From NCBI GenBank assembly GCA_963676905.2, contig CAXXVE010000001.1:558001-622000 (forward strand): 64,000 nucleotides of DNA, in the 5' to 3' direction. Numbering within the stretch: position 1 is the first letter of the stretch; the number at the start of each line of letters is the position of its first letter. The DNA is from Oceanispirochaeta sp963676905. GTDB lineage: Bacteria; Spirochaetota; Spirochaetia; DSM-2461. This document shows positions 1 through 8,600 of this stretch, in pieces. The position numbers and the translations under genes are program-made. The notes below the pieces were generated by a model that was not told the DNA's origin, ran no database searches, and saw only the letters and a list, made by a program, of their open reading frames with translations.

Positions 1-697
1 GGACAACCTTGTCGGTACCCGAGGACATCAGGTACTCGGCGGCCATCAGCCACTCTTCGATGGTGGCAGAAAGCCCGCGCTTCAGAAGGACGGGCATTCC
101 CATGGAGCCGACCTTTTTTAAAAGCTCGAAGTTCTGCATGTTCCGTGCGCCAATCTGAAAGACATCGATATACTCTTTCATCATGTCCGCATCGGCGGGG
201 GATACAATCTCGGTGACAACGGGCATTCCCGTCAGCTCACCTGCCTCTTTAAGGTATTTACACCCCTCTTCACCCAGGCCCTGGAAGGCATAGGGAGATG
301 TACGGGGTTTGAAAGCGCCCCCCCGGAGCATTACGGCGCCGGCCTTCTTGACGGCCAGGGCTGTTTCAATGATCTGCTCCCGGGATTCAACGGCACAGGG
401 GCCTGCAATGACGCAGACTCTGTTTCCGCCGACGGTTACGGGACCGATATCAAAAATAGTATCTTCCTTCTTCAGTTCTCTGGAAGCCAGCTTGTAGGGC
501 TTGGAGATGGGAATGACCTGAGCCACTCCGGGAAGGAGCTCCACCTGCCGGACATCAATGGATACCGGACCTACAGCTCCGAGAACTGTCTCTTTCTCAC
601 CCACAATCTCACGGACCTTCAGGCCCTTGGATTCCAAATACTCTTTCAGATGCTGTTTCTCAGCCTCTTTCACCTTGCTTTGCAGAACAATAATCAT
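1..697 (-). CDS. aroF: 3-deoxy-7-phosphoheptulonate (DAHP) synthase, type I-beta, 3' end outside window
   Basis: This enzyme condenses phosphoenolpyruvate with erythrose 4-phosphate, the first step of the shikimate pathway, in the cytoplasm. I translated 232 codons from the ATG at 697 to the window edge. Residues 1-67 (start MIIVLQSK) look like the ferredoxin-like regulatory domain of the Thermotoga/Bacillus-type enzymes. The barrel follows, with AGPCAVES at about 98-105, RGGAFKPRTSPYAFQG at 125-140 and IGARNMQNF further on, all typical of the KDO8PS/AroF-Ib family. The reading frame is intact but the C-terminal part lies beyond base 1. The gene starts 10 bases after the stop of the lytic transglycosylase gene, so the two are probably co-transcribed. 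The ribosome binding site is weak. Confidence 0.93.
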   Translation of the reverse strand, partial: MIIVLQSKVKEAEKQHLKEYLESKGLKVREIVGEKETVLGAVGPVSIDVRQVELLPGVAQVIPISKPYKLASRELKKEDTIFDIGPVTVGGNRVCVIAGPCAVESREQIIETALAVKKAGAVMLRGGAFKPRTSPYAFQGLGEEGCKYLKEAGELTGMPVVTEIVSPADADMMKEYIDVFQIGARNMQNFELLKKVGSMGMPVLLKRGLSATIEEWLMAAEYLMSSGTDKVV

Positions 698-707
698 GGG
701 CAACAGC

Positions 708-1409
708 TTAGTTTATTTTTTGGCTTTGTTCCATAAGAAGAGTGATATTCTTGACCGATTTACTGTCGGGTACTGGAATGGCCACGGGGTTGAACTCAAC
801 GGGGATAACTCCCTGCTCCAGACTCTCCCTGTAGTTCTGGATTTTATGTATATAATCCAGAGTCATCCGGGGGGTCCTGCTGTCCTTCACCCTGTTGGGT
901 CCGGCGTTGTACATTGCAAGTGCGGTCACCTCGTTTCCACCGATATCAAGACAGTACCGGAGATAGGCTACGCCCAGGGGAACATTCACTTCAGGCTTGA
1001 AAAAATCAACCTCTTTCAGATTGGGAAAAGATCTTGAGTTCAGCTGAAAGAGTCCCCTGTCGATGGAACTGCTGTTCCGGTTGACCGCATTGGGATTGAA
1101 GCTGCTTTCGTTGAATACAAGGGCAAATGCAAGTTCGGGCTGGATGTTGTATTTTACAGACTCATCATAGATCAGGCTTGCAATATCGTAGTCCCCCGCA
1201 ACAGTGGCAAAATATTCAAGATGTCTTTTTCTTGTCAGCACAGGATCTGAAGTTTCCATTTTAGTCGATCCGTAGAGTGCACTCTTTAAATAGGTTTCAT
1301 ATTCGGCCCGCTTCAGTTCAGCGGCCTCATCTTCATAATTGCTCTGGCTCAGGCATCCTGATAAAAAAAGGACTGCCATGAGAAGCAGAGCAAGCTTGAG
1401 TAATTTCAT
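708..1409 (-). CDS. lytic transglycosylase (SLT domain) lipoprotein
   Basis: The 233-residue protein starts with a lipoprotein signal whose lipobox LSGC puts the lipidated cysteine at residue 19. The rest matches the SLT/goose-lysozyme fold: FALVFNESSFNPNAV (about 95-109) carries the likely catalytic Glu101, followed by DRGLFQLN and the late motif ALAMYNAGPNRV. By family knowledge it would cut peptidoglycan glycan strands from the periplasmic face. The start is supported by GGGAG five bases upstream of the ATG. It precedes the DAHP synthase gene with a 10-base gap, a functionally unrelated operon partner. Confidence 0.9.
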   Translation of the reverse strand: MKLLKLALLLMAVLFLSGCLSQSNYEDEAAELKRAEYETYLKSALYGSTKMETSDPVLTRKRHLEYFATVAGDYDIASLIYDESVKYNIQPELAFALVFNESSFNPNAVNRNSSSIDRGLFQLNSRSFPNLKEVDFFKPEVNVPLGVAYLRYCLDIGGNEVTALAMYNAGPNRVKDSRTPRMTLDYIHKIQNYRESLEQGVIPVEFNPVAIPVPDSKSVKNITLLMEQSQKIN

Positions 1410-1631
1410 TTGTCTCCCAACTTATTTAAAAGGAGCCTGATGATGAGCACAGGCAGTGTAGTAGGCTCCGAAAATTAAAATCTTACCTTTTAAGTAAAAA
1501 GGCTTCAAAACATGCCAAAATACTCATTGAAATGTGCCTCTTACTCAAGACAGAAAACAGGCAATGTTTAAAGAAAAATGAACTTTTTTATGGAGTAAGA
1601 CAGCTTTTGGGGGGTATATTGAAGACTGTTT

Positions 1632-2585
1632 ATGGGAAATATGAAGAACAGGTTAACCGAAGGAATCGGAGCATTGCCCCCTTTCAGTTTCGGGGGATGG
1701 GCCCTCGGCGGTGAGTATTGGGGTGATCAGAATCACAGTGATTCGGTCCGGGCACTCCACAGGGCACTGGCTCTCGGCGTCACCCATTTCGATACGGCCC
1801 CGGTCTATGGAAAGGGAAGGTCGGAGCAACTTCTGGGGCAGCAGCTCAGAAAGATCCGCTCCGATGTGACCCTGGCAAGCAAGGTCTTCTACTCAACTCC
1901 TGAAAGAATGGTAAAAAGCTTTCATGAGACCCTGAAACGCCTGATGACCGACTATCTGGACATATTCTACATCCACTGGCCCCTTTCGGGCTGCGACATG
2001 CGACCGGGAATGGAGGCACTTGAAAAGCTGAGAGCCCAGGGGAGAATCAGAGCCCTGGGGGTCAGCAACTTTTCGGTGAACCAGCTCGCCATAGTGGAAG
2101 AGGCCGGCAGGGTCGATGTATTTCAGGGAGGCTACAATATTCTTTTCCCGGAACTGGAAAAGGATGTGCTGCCCTTTCTGAAAGAGAGGAATATTGCCTT
2201 TATTCCCTACGGCGTTCTTGCCCAGGGGATACTGACAGAGAAAGGAATAGACCACCTGGACCGGGAACACAAGGGGTACCGCCACAAGATGGTCCTCTAT
2301 GATCCCGCCCTGAAGGAGAGGCTGAAAGCCCTTGTTCAGGAACTTCAGCGAGGGAGCGCCGCATCGGGGATTCCTGTTGAACAGGCTGTATCCGAGTACA
2401 GCCGCATGCGGAGTTCAGCGGCAACGGTGCTGCTTGGTGTGCGCAGCCGGAAACAGGCGGAGCAGAACTTTGACAGAAGGCCGGAAGGGCTTTCCCCTTC
2501 TCTGACCGAACTGATTGACAGAATTGCCGCGGAGGGAGAATCTCTGGTCCCCGGGGTATCCAATCTGTTTAACCATAAAAGCTGA
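1632..2585 (+). CDS. aldo/keto reductase
   Basis: The 317-residue protein belongs to the aldo/keto reductase superfamily, NAD(P)H-dependent oxidoreductases with a TIM barrel. The catalytic tetrad is visible: Asp54 and Tyr59 in HFDTAPVYGKGRSE, Lys84 in TLASKV and His115 in IFYIHWP. ALGVSNFS follows at about 145-152, also diagnostic. The substrate cannot be told. Two starts are possible, ATG 1632 and ATG 1641; a GGGGGG run lies 17 bases upstream of the first and GGGA just before the second, so the start is uncertain by three codons. It stands alone between a lipoprotein gene on the other strand and a receiver gene. Confidence 0.9.
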   Translation: MGNMKNRLTEGIGALPPFSFGGWALGGEYWGDQNHSDSVRALHRALALGVTHFDTAPVYGKGRSEQLLGQQLRKIRSDVTLASKVFYSTPERMVKSFHETLKRLMTDYLDIFYIHWPLSGCDMRPGMEALEKLRAQGRIRALGVSNFSVNQLAIVEEAGRVDVFQGGYNILFPELEKDVLPFLKERNIAFIPYGVLAQGILTEKGIDHLDREHKGYRHKMVLYDPALKERLKALVQELQRGSAASGIPVEQAVSEYSRMRSSAATVLLGVRSRKQAEQNFDRRPEGLSPSLTELIDRIAAEGESLVPGVSNLFNHKS

Positions 2586-2645
2586 AATTGTAAATAAAGT
2601 TGATGATGATCCTGTAACGTGGGATAATACTGAGAGGTTTGAACT

Positions 2646-2999
2646 ATGACGAAGAAAGTCCTGTACGCTGAAGATGAGTTTACTAACAGGAAGATTCTGG
2701 AAATCGTCTGCCGGAAACTGAACTACAAGTGCATTCTGGCCGAAGACGGGCTCCAGGCTCTGGAACTGTACCGCAGGGAGTCTCCCGATCTGGTGGTTCT
2801 TGATCAGTACATGCCCGGATTCAACGGTGATATAGTAGCCGAAAAGATCCGTCAGACCGATAAGACAACACCCCTTGTGGCCATTACAAGCGACGATGAG
2901 GCCGTATCTCAGCTGAAACAGGCCGGTTTTGACCGTATACTTGTAAAACCTGTAAAAAACAGGGATTACGAATCACTGCTCAACAGCTTTCTGGAGTAA
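2646..2999 (+). CDS. single-domain response regulator (CheY-like receiver)
   Basis: The 117 residues are a receiver domain only. The acidic pocket is Glu9-Asp10, the phosphorylation site Asp53 in VVLDQYMPG, with Thr81 in AITSDD and Lys101 in LVKPVK. There is no output domain, so it probably works by protein contact, as CheY or Spo0F do. No histidine kinase is adjacent. Its stop codon lies three bases before the GTG start of the following solute-binding protein gene, so the two are almost certainly one transcript. That pairing is unusual. Confidence 0.92.
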   Translation: MTKKVLYAEDEFTNRKILEIVCRKLNYKCILAEDGLQALELYRRESPDLVVLDQYMPGFNGDIVAEKIRQTDKTTPLVAITSDDEAVSQLKQAGFDRILVKPVKNRDYESLLNSFLE

Positions 3000-3002
3000 A
3001 TA

Positions 3003-4541
3003 GTGCATAACAAGAAGACAATCCTTTTCCTTATACTGGCCCTGGCGGTACTGCCTTTTATAAGTGCCCAGGAGACCTTTACGGTGAACTTCTCACCATC
3101 CACCCTCTCTCTGAATCCACAGCACGGCTATACCACATCGGAGGCCCAGATCTATACGGCCCTCTATGAGGGGCTTGTAAGCTATAATCCTGTCACCCTC
3201 CATCCCGAACCGGGTATGGCTGAGTCCTGGGATGTTTCGGAGGATGGAACGACCTATACCTTCCATCTGAGAGAAGATCTTTCATGGAGCAACGGCGACA
3301 GCCTGACAGCGGCGGATATCAAAGATTCATGGATCAAGCTCCTGACTCCCGGAAAGGGAGCGGACTACGCCTCCCTTCTGGATATCATCAAGGGAGCGAG
3401 GGACTTCCGGACAGGACGGAACCCTCTGGCAGAAATCGGCATCAGCGCCCCGGACAGCAGGACCTTTGTGGTGGAACTCGTAAAAGAGACCCCCTACTTT
3501 CTCCAGATTCTCTGTCACTACAGCTTTGTGCCGATTCACAGTTCCATGAATGACCGGTCGGACTGGTGGGATGCGGACAGCATCATCGTCAACGGCCCCT
3601 ACCGCTTCAGCGGAAAGCCCACAAACGGTGTGATCAAACTTGAAAAGAACCCCATGTACTGGGACAGGGAGAGTGTGGGCATATCCAATCTGAATATACA
3701 GTTCAGCGATGACTCACCCACCCTGATGCAGCAGTTCCGGCTCTATGAGGTGGACTGGGTCGCCTCGGGATGGGGTGCAGAGTCTCTGGACCCCGACCGC
3801 CTCGTCCTCCATCCCCTCTTTGCCACAAGCTACTTCTACTTTAACAACAACGAAGGCCCCTGGAGCGATCCCCGTGTCAGAACGGGACTGGCCCTCCTCC
3901 TCCCCTGGCAGGAGATCAGGTCCACATCCTACCTTCCCTCAAGCCGCCTGGTGCCCGACATCCCCGACTATCCCAGCTTCAATGGAATTGAACAGGAGAA
4001 TGTCAAAGAGGGACTGAAGCTCCTTTCCGATGCGGGATACCCCGAAGGCGAAGGGCTGCCAGCCATCAGAATTCGGGTTCCCTATGCGGACACCGTCGGA
4101 GTGGGTCAGATGAAGGCGGCCTGGGAGAAGCACCTGAAAACAGAAGTGATCATTGATGAGGTCCCCTTTCCGGGCTACTTCAGCTCCCTCAAGGAAGAGG
4201 GATACACTCTGGGGCAGCTGACATGGATCGGAGACTATGCCGACCCCATGACCTTTCTGCAGATGTGGGAAGAGGGAAGCAGCCTCAACGATGCGGGGTA
4301 CAACTCCGAGGAGTACAACAGGCTTCTGAGGGAGGCTGTCGGCGACGACCGCTATGAAAAGATGAGCCAGGCAGAGAAGCTTCTTCTTATGACGGCACAG
4401 GTTCTGCCCATCAGCCACTCACCGGCGCTGAACCTGATCGACCTGCGCTTTCTGGACGGCTGGTATCCCAACGTACTGGATATCCATCCCTTTAAATACA
4501 TCAGGTTCAAAAACGACTTCGACATCCCCGGAACCATTTAA
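3003..4541 (+). CDS. ABC transporter solute-binding protein, family 5 (oligopeptide type)
   Basis: The 512-residue protein begins with a signal peptide (1-22, cleavage likely after FISA). The mature part fits the SBP family 5 fold: NPQHGYTTSEAQIYTALYEGLVSY near the N-terminus, then MAESWDVSEDGTTYTFHLRE and WSNGDSLTAADIKDSW. Such proteins deliver peptides or other solutes to an ABC permease, but no permease or ATPase gene is near. The start codon is GTG at 3003, with the CTGGAG of the preceding gene's last codons serving as ribosome binding site. It has no lipobox, so it is probably a free periplasmic protein. Ligand unknown. Confidence 0.88.
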   Translation: MHNKKTILFLILALAVLPFISAQETFTVNFSPSTLSLNPQHGYTTSEAQIYTALYEGLVSYNPVTLHPEPGMAESWDVSEDGTTYTFHLREDLSWSNGDSLTAADIKDSWIKLLTPGKGADYASLLDIIKGARDFRTGRNPLAEIGISAPDSRTFVVELVKETPYFLQILCHYSFVPIHSSMNDRSDWWDADSIIVNGPYRFSGKPTNGVIKLEKNPMYWDRESVGISNLNIQFSDDSPTLMQQFRLYEVDWVASGWGAESLDPDRLVLHPLFATSYFYFNNNEGPWSDPRVRTGLALLLPWQEIRSTSYLPSSRLVPDIPDYPSFNGIEQENVKEGLKLLSDAGYPEGEGLPAIRIRVPYADTVGVGQMKAAWEKHLKTEVIIDEVPFPGYFSSLKEEGYTLGQLTWIGDYADPMTFLQMWEEGSSLNDAGYNSEEYNRLLREAVGDDRYEKMSQAEKLLLMTAQVLPISHSPALNLIDLRFLDGWYPNVLDIHPFKYIRFKNDFDIPGTI

Positions 4542-4593
4542 CCGCTGCACTGCACCCCGCAGGCTCTGAACGACTCTCTTCGGAACCGAATAA

Positions 4594-5001
4594 TCAGCGG
4601 AACTCGAAGACCTGTTTCTTGACAATGGCCACCGTTGTGATTCCCGGAACATTCTTGAAGGAGTCGTAGCGGTGGATTGTCTTGTTCACCATCTCCATGA
4701 TCTCCTGCTTCAGGACATCCTCATTCTCGATATTAAAATGGGCGGCATTTTTGCTGCTGAAGAGGTTTCTCATTCCGTCATTGATGACAGGGGTAAGCTG
4801 TGCAAGGCTGTACTGAGTCTTTTTATCACCCCATTTATAGCCAAGATCCACCTTGATTATGAAAAACAGAGGCGGATCATCCCGGGTCGTACCGGAGACC
4901 TCGGGGAGGTTCTTGTAGTAGGAGTGCTCGGCCAGTTCATTGGAACAGGCGGAGAAAAAGAGAGTCAGCAGTATCAGGGCGGGTAAAATCCGGGATTTCA
5001 T
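4594..5001 (-). CDS. FliL-like lipoprotein
   Basis: I start this at the ATG at 5001 because it puts a good lipoprotein signal at the N-terminus (MKSRILPALILL, lipobox FSAC). An in-frame GTG at 5028 would add nine residues; neither has a clear ribosome binding site. The mature part, from FFIIKVDLGYKWGDKK through PVINDGMRNLFSSKNA to LKQEIMEMVNKTI, has the length, strand/helix order and spacing of the FliL C-terminal domain that surrounds flagellar stators. FliL is normally an inner-membrane protein encoded in a flagellar operon; this one is lipid-anchored and alone. The family assignment is by pattern, so moderate. Confidence 0.55.
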   Translation of the reverse strand: MKSRILPALILLTLFFSACSNELAEHSYYKNLPEVSGTTRDDPPLFFIIKVDLGYKWGDKKTQYSLAQLTPVINDGMRNLFSSKNAAHFNIENEDVLKQEIMEMVNKTIHRYDSFKNVPGITTVAIVKKQVFEFR

Positions 5002-5100
5002 ACTGAATCTATCGGCAAATTTGTTCACTTACTGCAGTACTGCCTTAGACTTGGGGATTTTCGGCTTGTCAAAGAGAGGGTTCCTGTTTTATTGTTGCAC

Positions 5101-5616
5101 ATGGATAAAATCTACATCACATATAATCAAATTCACAATACAATAAAAGACCTTTCACAGCAGGTGAAGGAATCCGGTTTCGATCCCGACCTGATGGTTG
5201 CCATCGGAACAGGCGGTTTCATCCCCGCCCGCATGTTCAAGACATTTATGAACATGCCCATCTTCACAGTTGGAATTGCCTACTATGACCTGGATGACAA
5301 CCTGATGGATCACCCCGTAGTCACACAGTGGCTCGACAATCCCGAAAAACAGATCAAGGGAAAGAAGATCCTTCTGGTGGATGAAGTGGACGATACAAGA
5401 GCAACAATCGGTTTCTGCCTGGACGAGCTTATGAAGCACGAGCCTGCGGAGATCGCCGTACTGGTCATCCACAACAAGAACAAAAACAAGAAACACGAAA
5501 TCCCCGCCTACATCAAGCACTACTTTGTGGGAAACAACTTTGAAGATCCCTGGATCTGCTACCCCTGGGATGCGGACAACACCGACGAACAGGACCGTCT
5601 GGCCCTGAACAAGTAG
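5101..5616 (+). CDS. phosphoribosyltransferase (xanthine/hypoxanthine type, COG2236-like)
   Basis: The 171-residue protein has the type I phosphoribosyltransferase core. The PRPP loop is LLVDEVDDTRAT at about 91-102, preceded by VAIGTGGFIPARM (33-45) and followed by PWICYPWD near the C-terminus, as in archaeal and bacterial COG2236 proteins that salvage xanthine or guanine. A purine-salvage role is likely but the base is not certain. I chose ATG 5101; TTG 5092 in the same frame sits closer to AGAGAGG at 5073-5079 and cannot be excluded. A strong terminator follows. Confidence 0.85.
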   Translation: MDKIYITYNQIHNTIKDLSQQVKESGFDPDLMVAIGTGGFIPARMFKTFMNMPIFTVGIAYYDLDDNLMDHPVVTQWLDNPEKQIKGKKILLVDEVDDTRATIGFCLDELMKHEPAEIAVLVIHNKNKNKKHEIPAYIKHYFVGNNFEDPWICYPWDADNTDEQDRLALNK

Positions 5617-5635
5617 AAACCCGAAAATGATACAC

Positions 5636-5663
5636 AACCGGAGCGTGATGCTCCGGTTTTTTT
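5636..5663 (+). terminator. intrinsic terminator after phosphoribosyltransferase gene
   Basis: A perfect 9-bp stem (AACCGGAGC at 5636-5644, GCTCCGGTT at 5650-5658) with a 5-base loop is followed by a T run on the plus strand. It ends the plus-strand transcript just before the stop codon of the convergent gene at 5662. Confidence 0.9.
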
Positions 5664-8600
5664 ATGCCCTGTGAGCCGAATCGTCCCCCTGTGACGCCTG
5701 CCCCGCCGCGGAATACTTCAGATAGGGCAGTATGGCGTCGTTCTTGAATCCACCGGTTCCGTCATAGGTAAGAGAGAGTACAGGAATACCGGTCTCCTCC
5801 TGAATCCTTGTGCTCATGGCTTCGGTCACATTGCCGGCGCAGCAGAAACCGGGGTTCAGCTGAACAAAGAGAGTCAGCTCTGGATACTGATGGCTTATAT
5901 ACCATGTCTTCAGCAGGTTGTCCTGGGACTCCCCTTCATGGTCCAGCCGGATATGATAGGGTTCCAGAATCTTTTCAGGGTCTTCGGAGTACCGGGACAG
6001 GGGCTGGTGCAGGACCTTTTCAAAGTAGCGGTAGTACCACTTTTCCATCTGCTCCATGGCTGTCAGCATGGGTTTCAGGGAGAACAGGTTCTTCAGCTTC
6101 AGCTCCTTTCCCCAGCGTTTGAAGTACATCTCAGCAGTCATCCGGGTGTACTCATGGTAGGGCATGGTCACAACCTCTCCGCCGTTCTGTTCAATATAGG
6201 AGATCACATTCTGATTGAATACGGGATTCTCCCTTACATAGACATCGCCGAAAAGGGCCACCAGCGGCTTCCTTGCCTCCCTGTCATAGGAGATCCACTC
6301 AAAAAGACTTATAATCTCCTGAACCGTCTGTCCCGTATTTTTTCTTCTTCCCGAAAAAAGGTCCGACAGCAAAGCCAGTGATTTTCTGACGGCCTCGTCG
6401 GTCTGCCCCTTCACATGCTCATAGGGCCTTATCCTGCAGGAGATCCGCCTGATCAGCCCGCTGAACATATATACCTGATAGGCGGAGATGGGCAGAAAGG
6501 GGGATATATCCGAGAATGCAATGATCCCCGGAAAAACCCGGGCCTTTTCAAGTCCCCCGCCGTAGACCTTGAAGATCTCCTGAATCTGATGGGGAAACAT
6601 CTTTATATTGCATGAGAAGTGGGCCTCTGGAATCCAGAGCTGGGCGTGCTCGGGCTTGAGCTTGTGCTTCTTCAGGGTATCCGCGAAGCCTTCGACTACG
6701 GCGTTCATCGGGATGCACATACCGCTGTTCCACTTCAGTGACCGCCGGATGCTCTGATCACTCTCCTCCATGACTATGGCCTTGATTCCCTGTGAACGGA
6801 AGAGGTCTGCCATCAGGGGGATGGCGTAGTCGTCCCAGTTGGGCAGAACAAGAGTCCTCCGTCTGTCATAGGTCCTGGCATAGCGCGGGTTGATTCCCCT
6901 GTAGTCCCTGAGCCGTATTTTCGCGGCTCCCGAACCTGACCTGCCCAGTTCCTCCTCCCTATGGTTCCGGAAGGCCCTTACAGCCGCTTCAATGCGGGTC
7001 TCATATCCCACTGACGAGTCGTGTTCATCCAGCTCAAGAATCAGATAGGGCTTGTCATGGGCCTCCAGAATCTTCCTGAAGTAGTCCTGAAGAAAGGAGT
7101 CGGGACCGCATTTGAAGGATGTCAGAAGGACGGGGTAGAGCCCTTCGGTCTGAACAATCTGCTCTGCCGCCTTGAGAATCTTCTCTCCGAAGTTCCAGTT
7201 TATCTCCTTGAGAAGGCCGTCAATGGCGGAGAAGTCGCAGGCCGAAGTATCCAGCATATCCTGATAAAAGACCCGGATGCCCTGGGTTCCGAAGATTTCG
7301 GGTATTCCCTTGTTCATTCCCTCCGGAAGAACAGAATAGGGCCGGCCCAGAAGGACAACGTCGGTCTGTTCATCATCCCGGCTCCTCCCCTTTTCAAAGA
7401 GAGCCTTCAGGCCCTCTTCAAAGCTCCTGCGGTACTCCTGGGCACGGTCAAGGGCCGTTGAAACCTGAAGGTATCCTCTCTTGAGCTCCCCGCAGGATGA
7501 AAGGGTCCTGTGGAGCTCCCCTTTGAGCTGAAACGACGAATACCGGGAGGCGCCCAGAGGGGAGATGATCCGGCCGGGATCAATCCCCTGGCTCACAAGG
7601 GAACTTGAAAACTGGGTAAAGTAGCAGAACTTCCGCCTCTCACCGTCCTTTCCCTGCTTCCGCTCCAGGTAGTGGGGCAGAAAGATATAGTCGGCGCCCC
7701 TGTCGAGGAGCTCATGGGTATGCCCGAAAAGGGAGCTGACAGGAGCGCAGAACTCCGAGCCCGTCAGGGGTTTTCCCCGGCCTATGGCGTCCTTCATACC
7801 GACGGTGCTTATTGTTTTAATCCCAAGCTCCCGGAAGAAGACCTCCCAGAAGGCCCGGTCCTCCACAAGGAAAAGGGCGTCGGGAATTCCAACAACCGGA
7901 CCGGAGGAGGGAGCTGCCTGAAGAAACTCTTTTTTAAGGCCTCCCTCAAGGCCCTTTCTCTCCTTCATCAGATTCCAGCCGCTGCTGTTTCTGTTCACAT
8001 AGCCTTCGGTGTCGTAGTCCCTGCCGCATAGAAAGCCGAAGGCCACAGACCGGCCTTCAAGATCGGCCACAGTGAGCTTGCAGTGGTTGCCGCAGATGGT
8101 ACAGACCTCCTGCCGGACGGGGATATCCTTCCGGCAGAGCTCAAGCCCCGGGAAGGCCTTCGAATCAACACACTCGTCCATCAGGGTCAGGGCGGCCCCC
8201 AGAGCCCCTGTAAGGTGGCAGAAGGGGGAGACAAGGATCTCCCGCTGCAGCTTCTGTTCAAAGGCGGCCACCAGAGACCTGTTCTTGGCCGTGGCTCCCT
8301 GAAAAAAGATCCTCTTACCGATGCTTCCGGTGACAGCCACCTTTCTCAGATAGTTCTCCCGGACCCCGTGGAGGGCAGCCGTCAGAACCTCGGGGACAGA
8401 GCAGCCCTCCGAGAGCAGATGATTGATGTCCCGTTCCATAAAGACGGTACAGCGGTCGCTTACAAGGGGAGCCCTCTGCCCCTCAGTCATGGGTGCGTAG
8501 TCCCTGACCGACAGCCCCAGCCGGGAGGCCTGCTCCTCGAGGAAACTGCCGGTTCCGGCAGCACAGACATTGTTCATCACCGACAGAGTGACCCTGCCGT

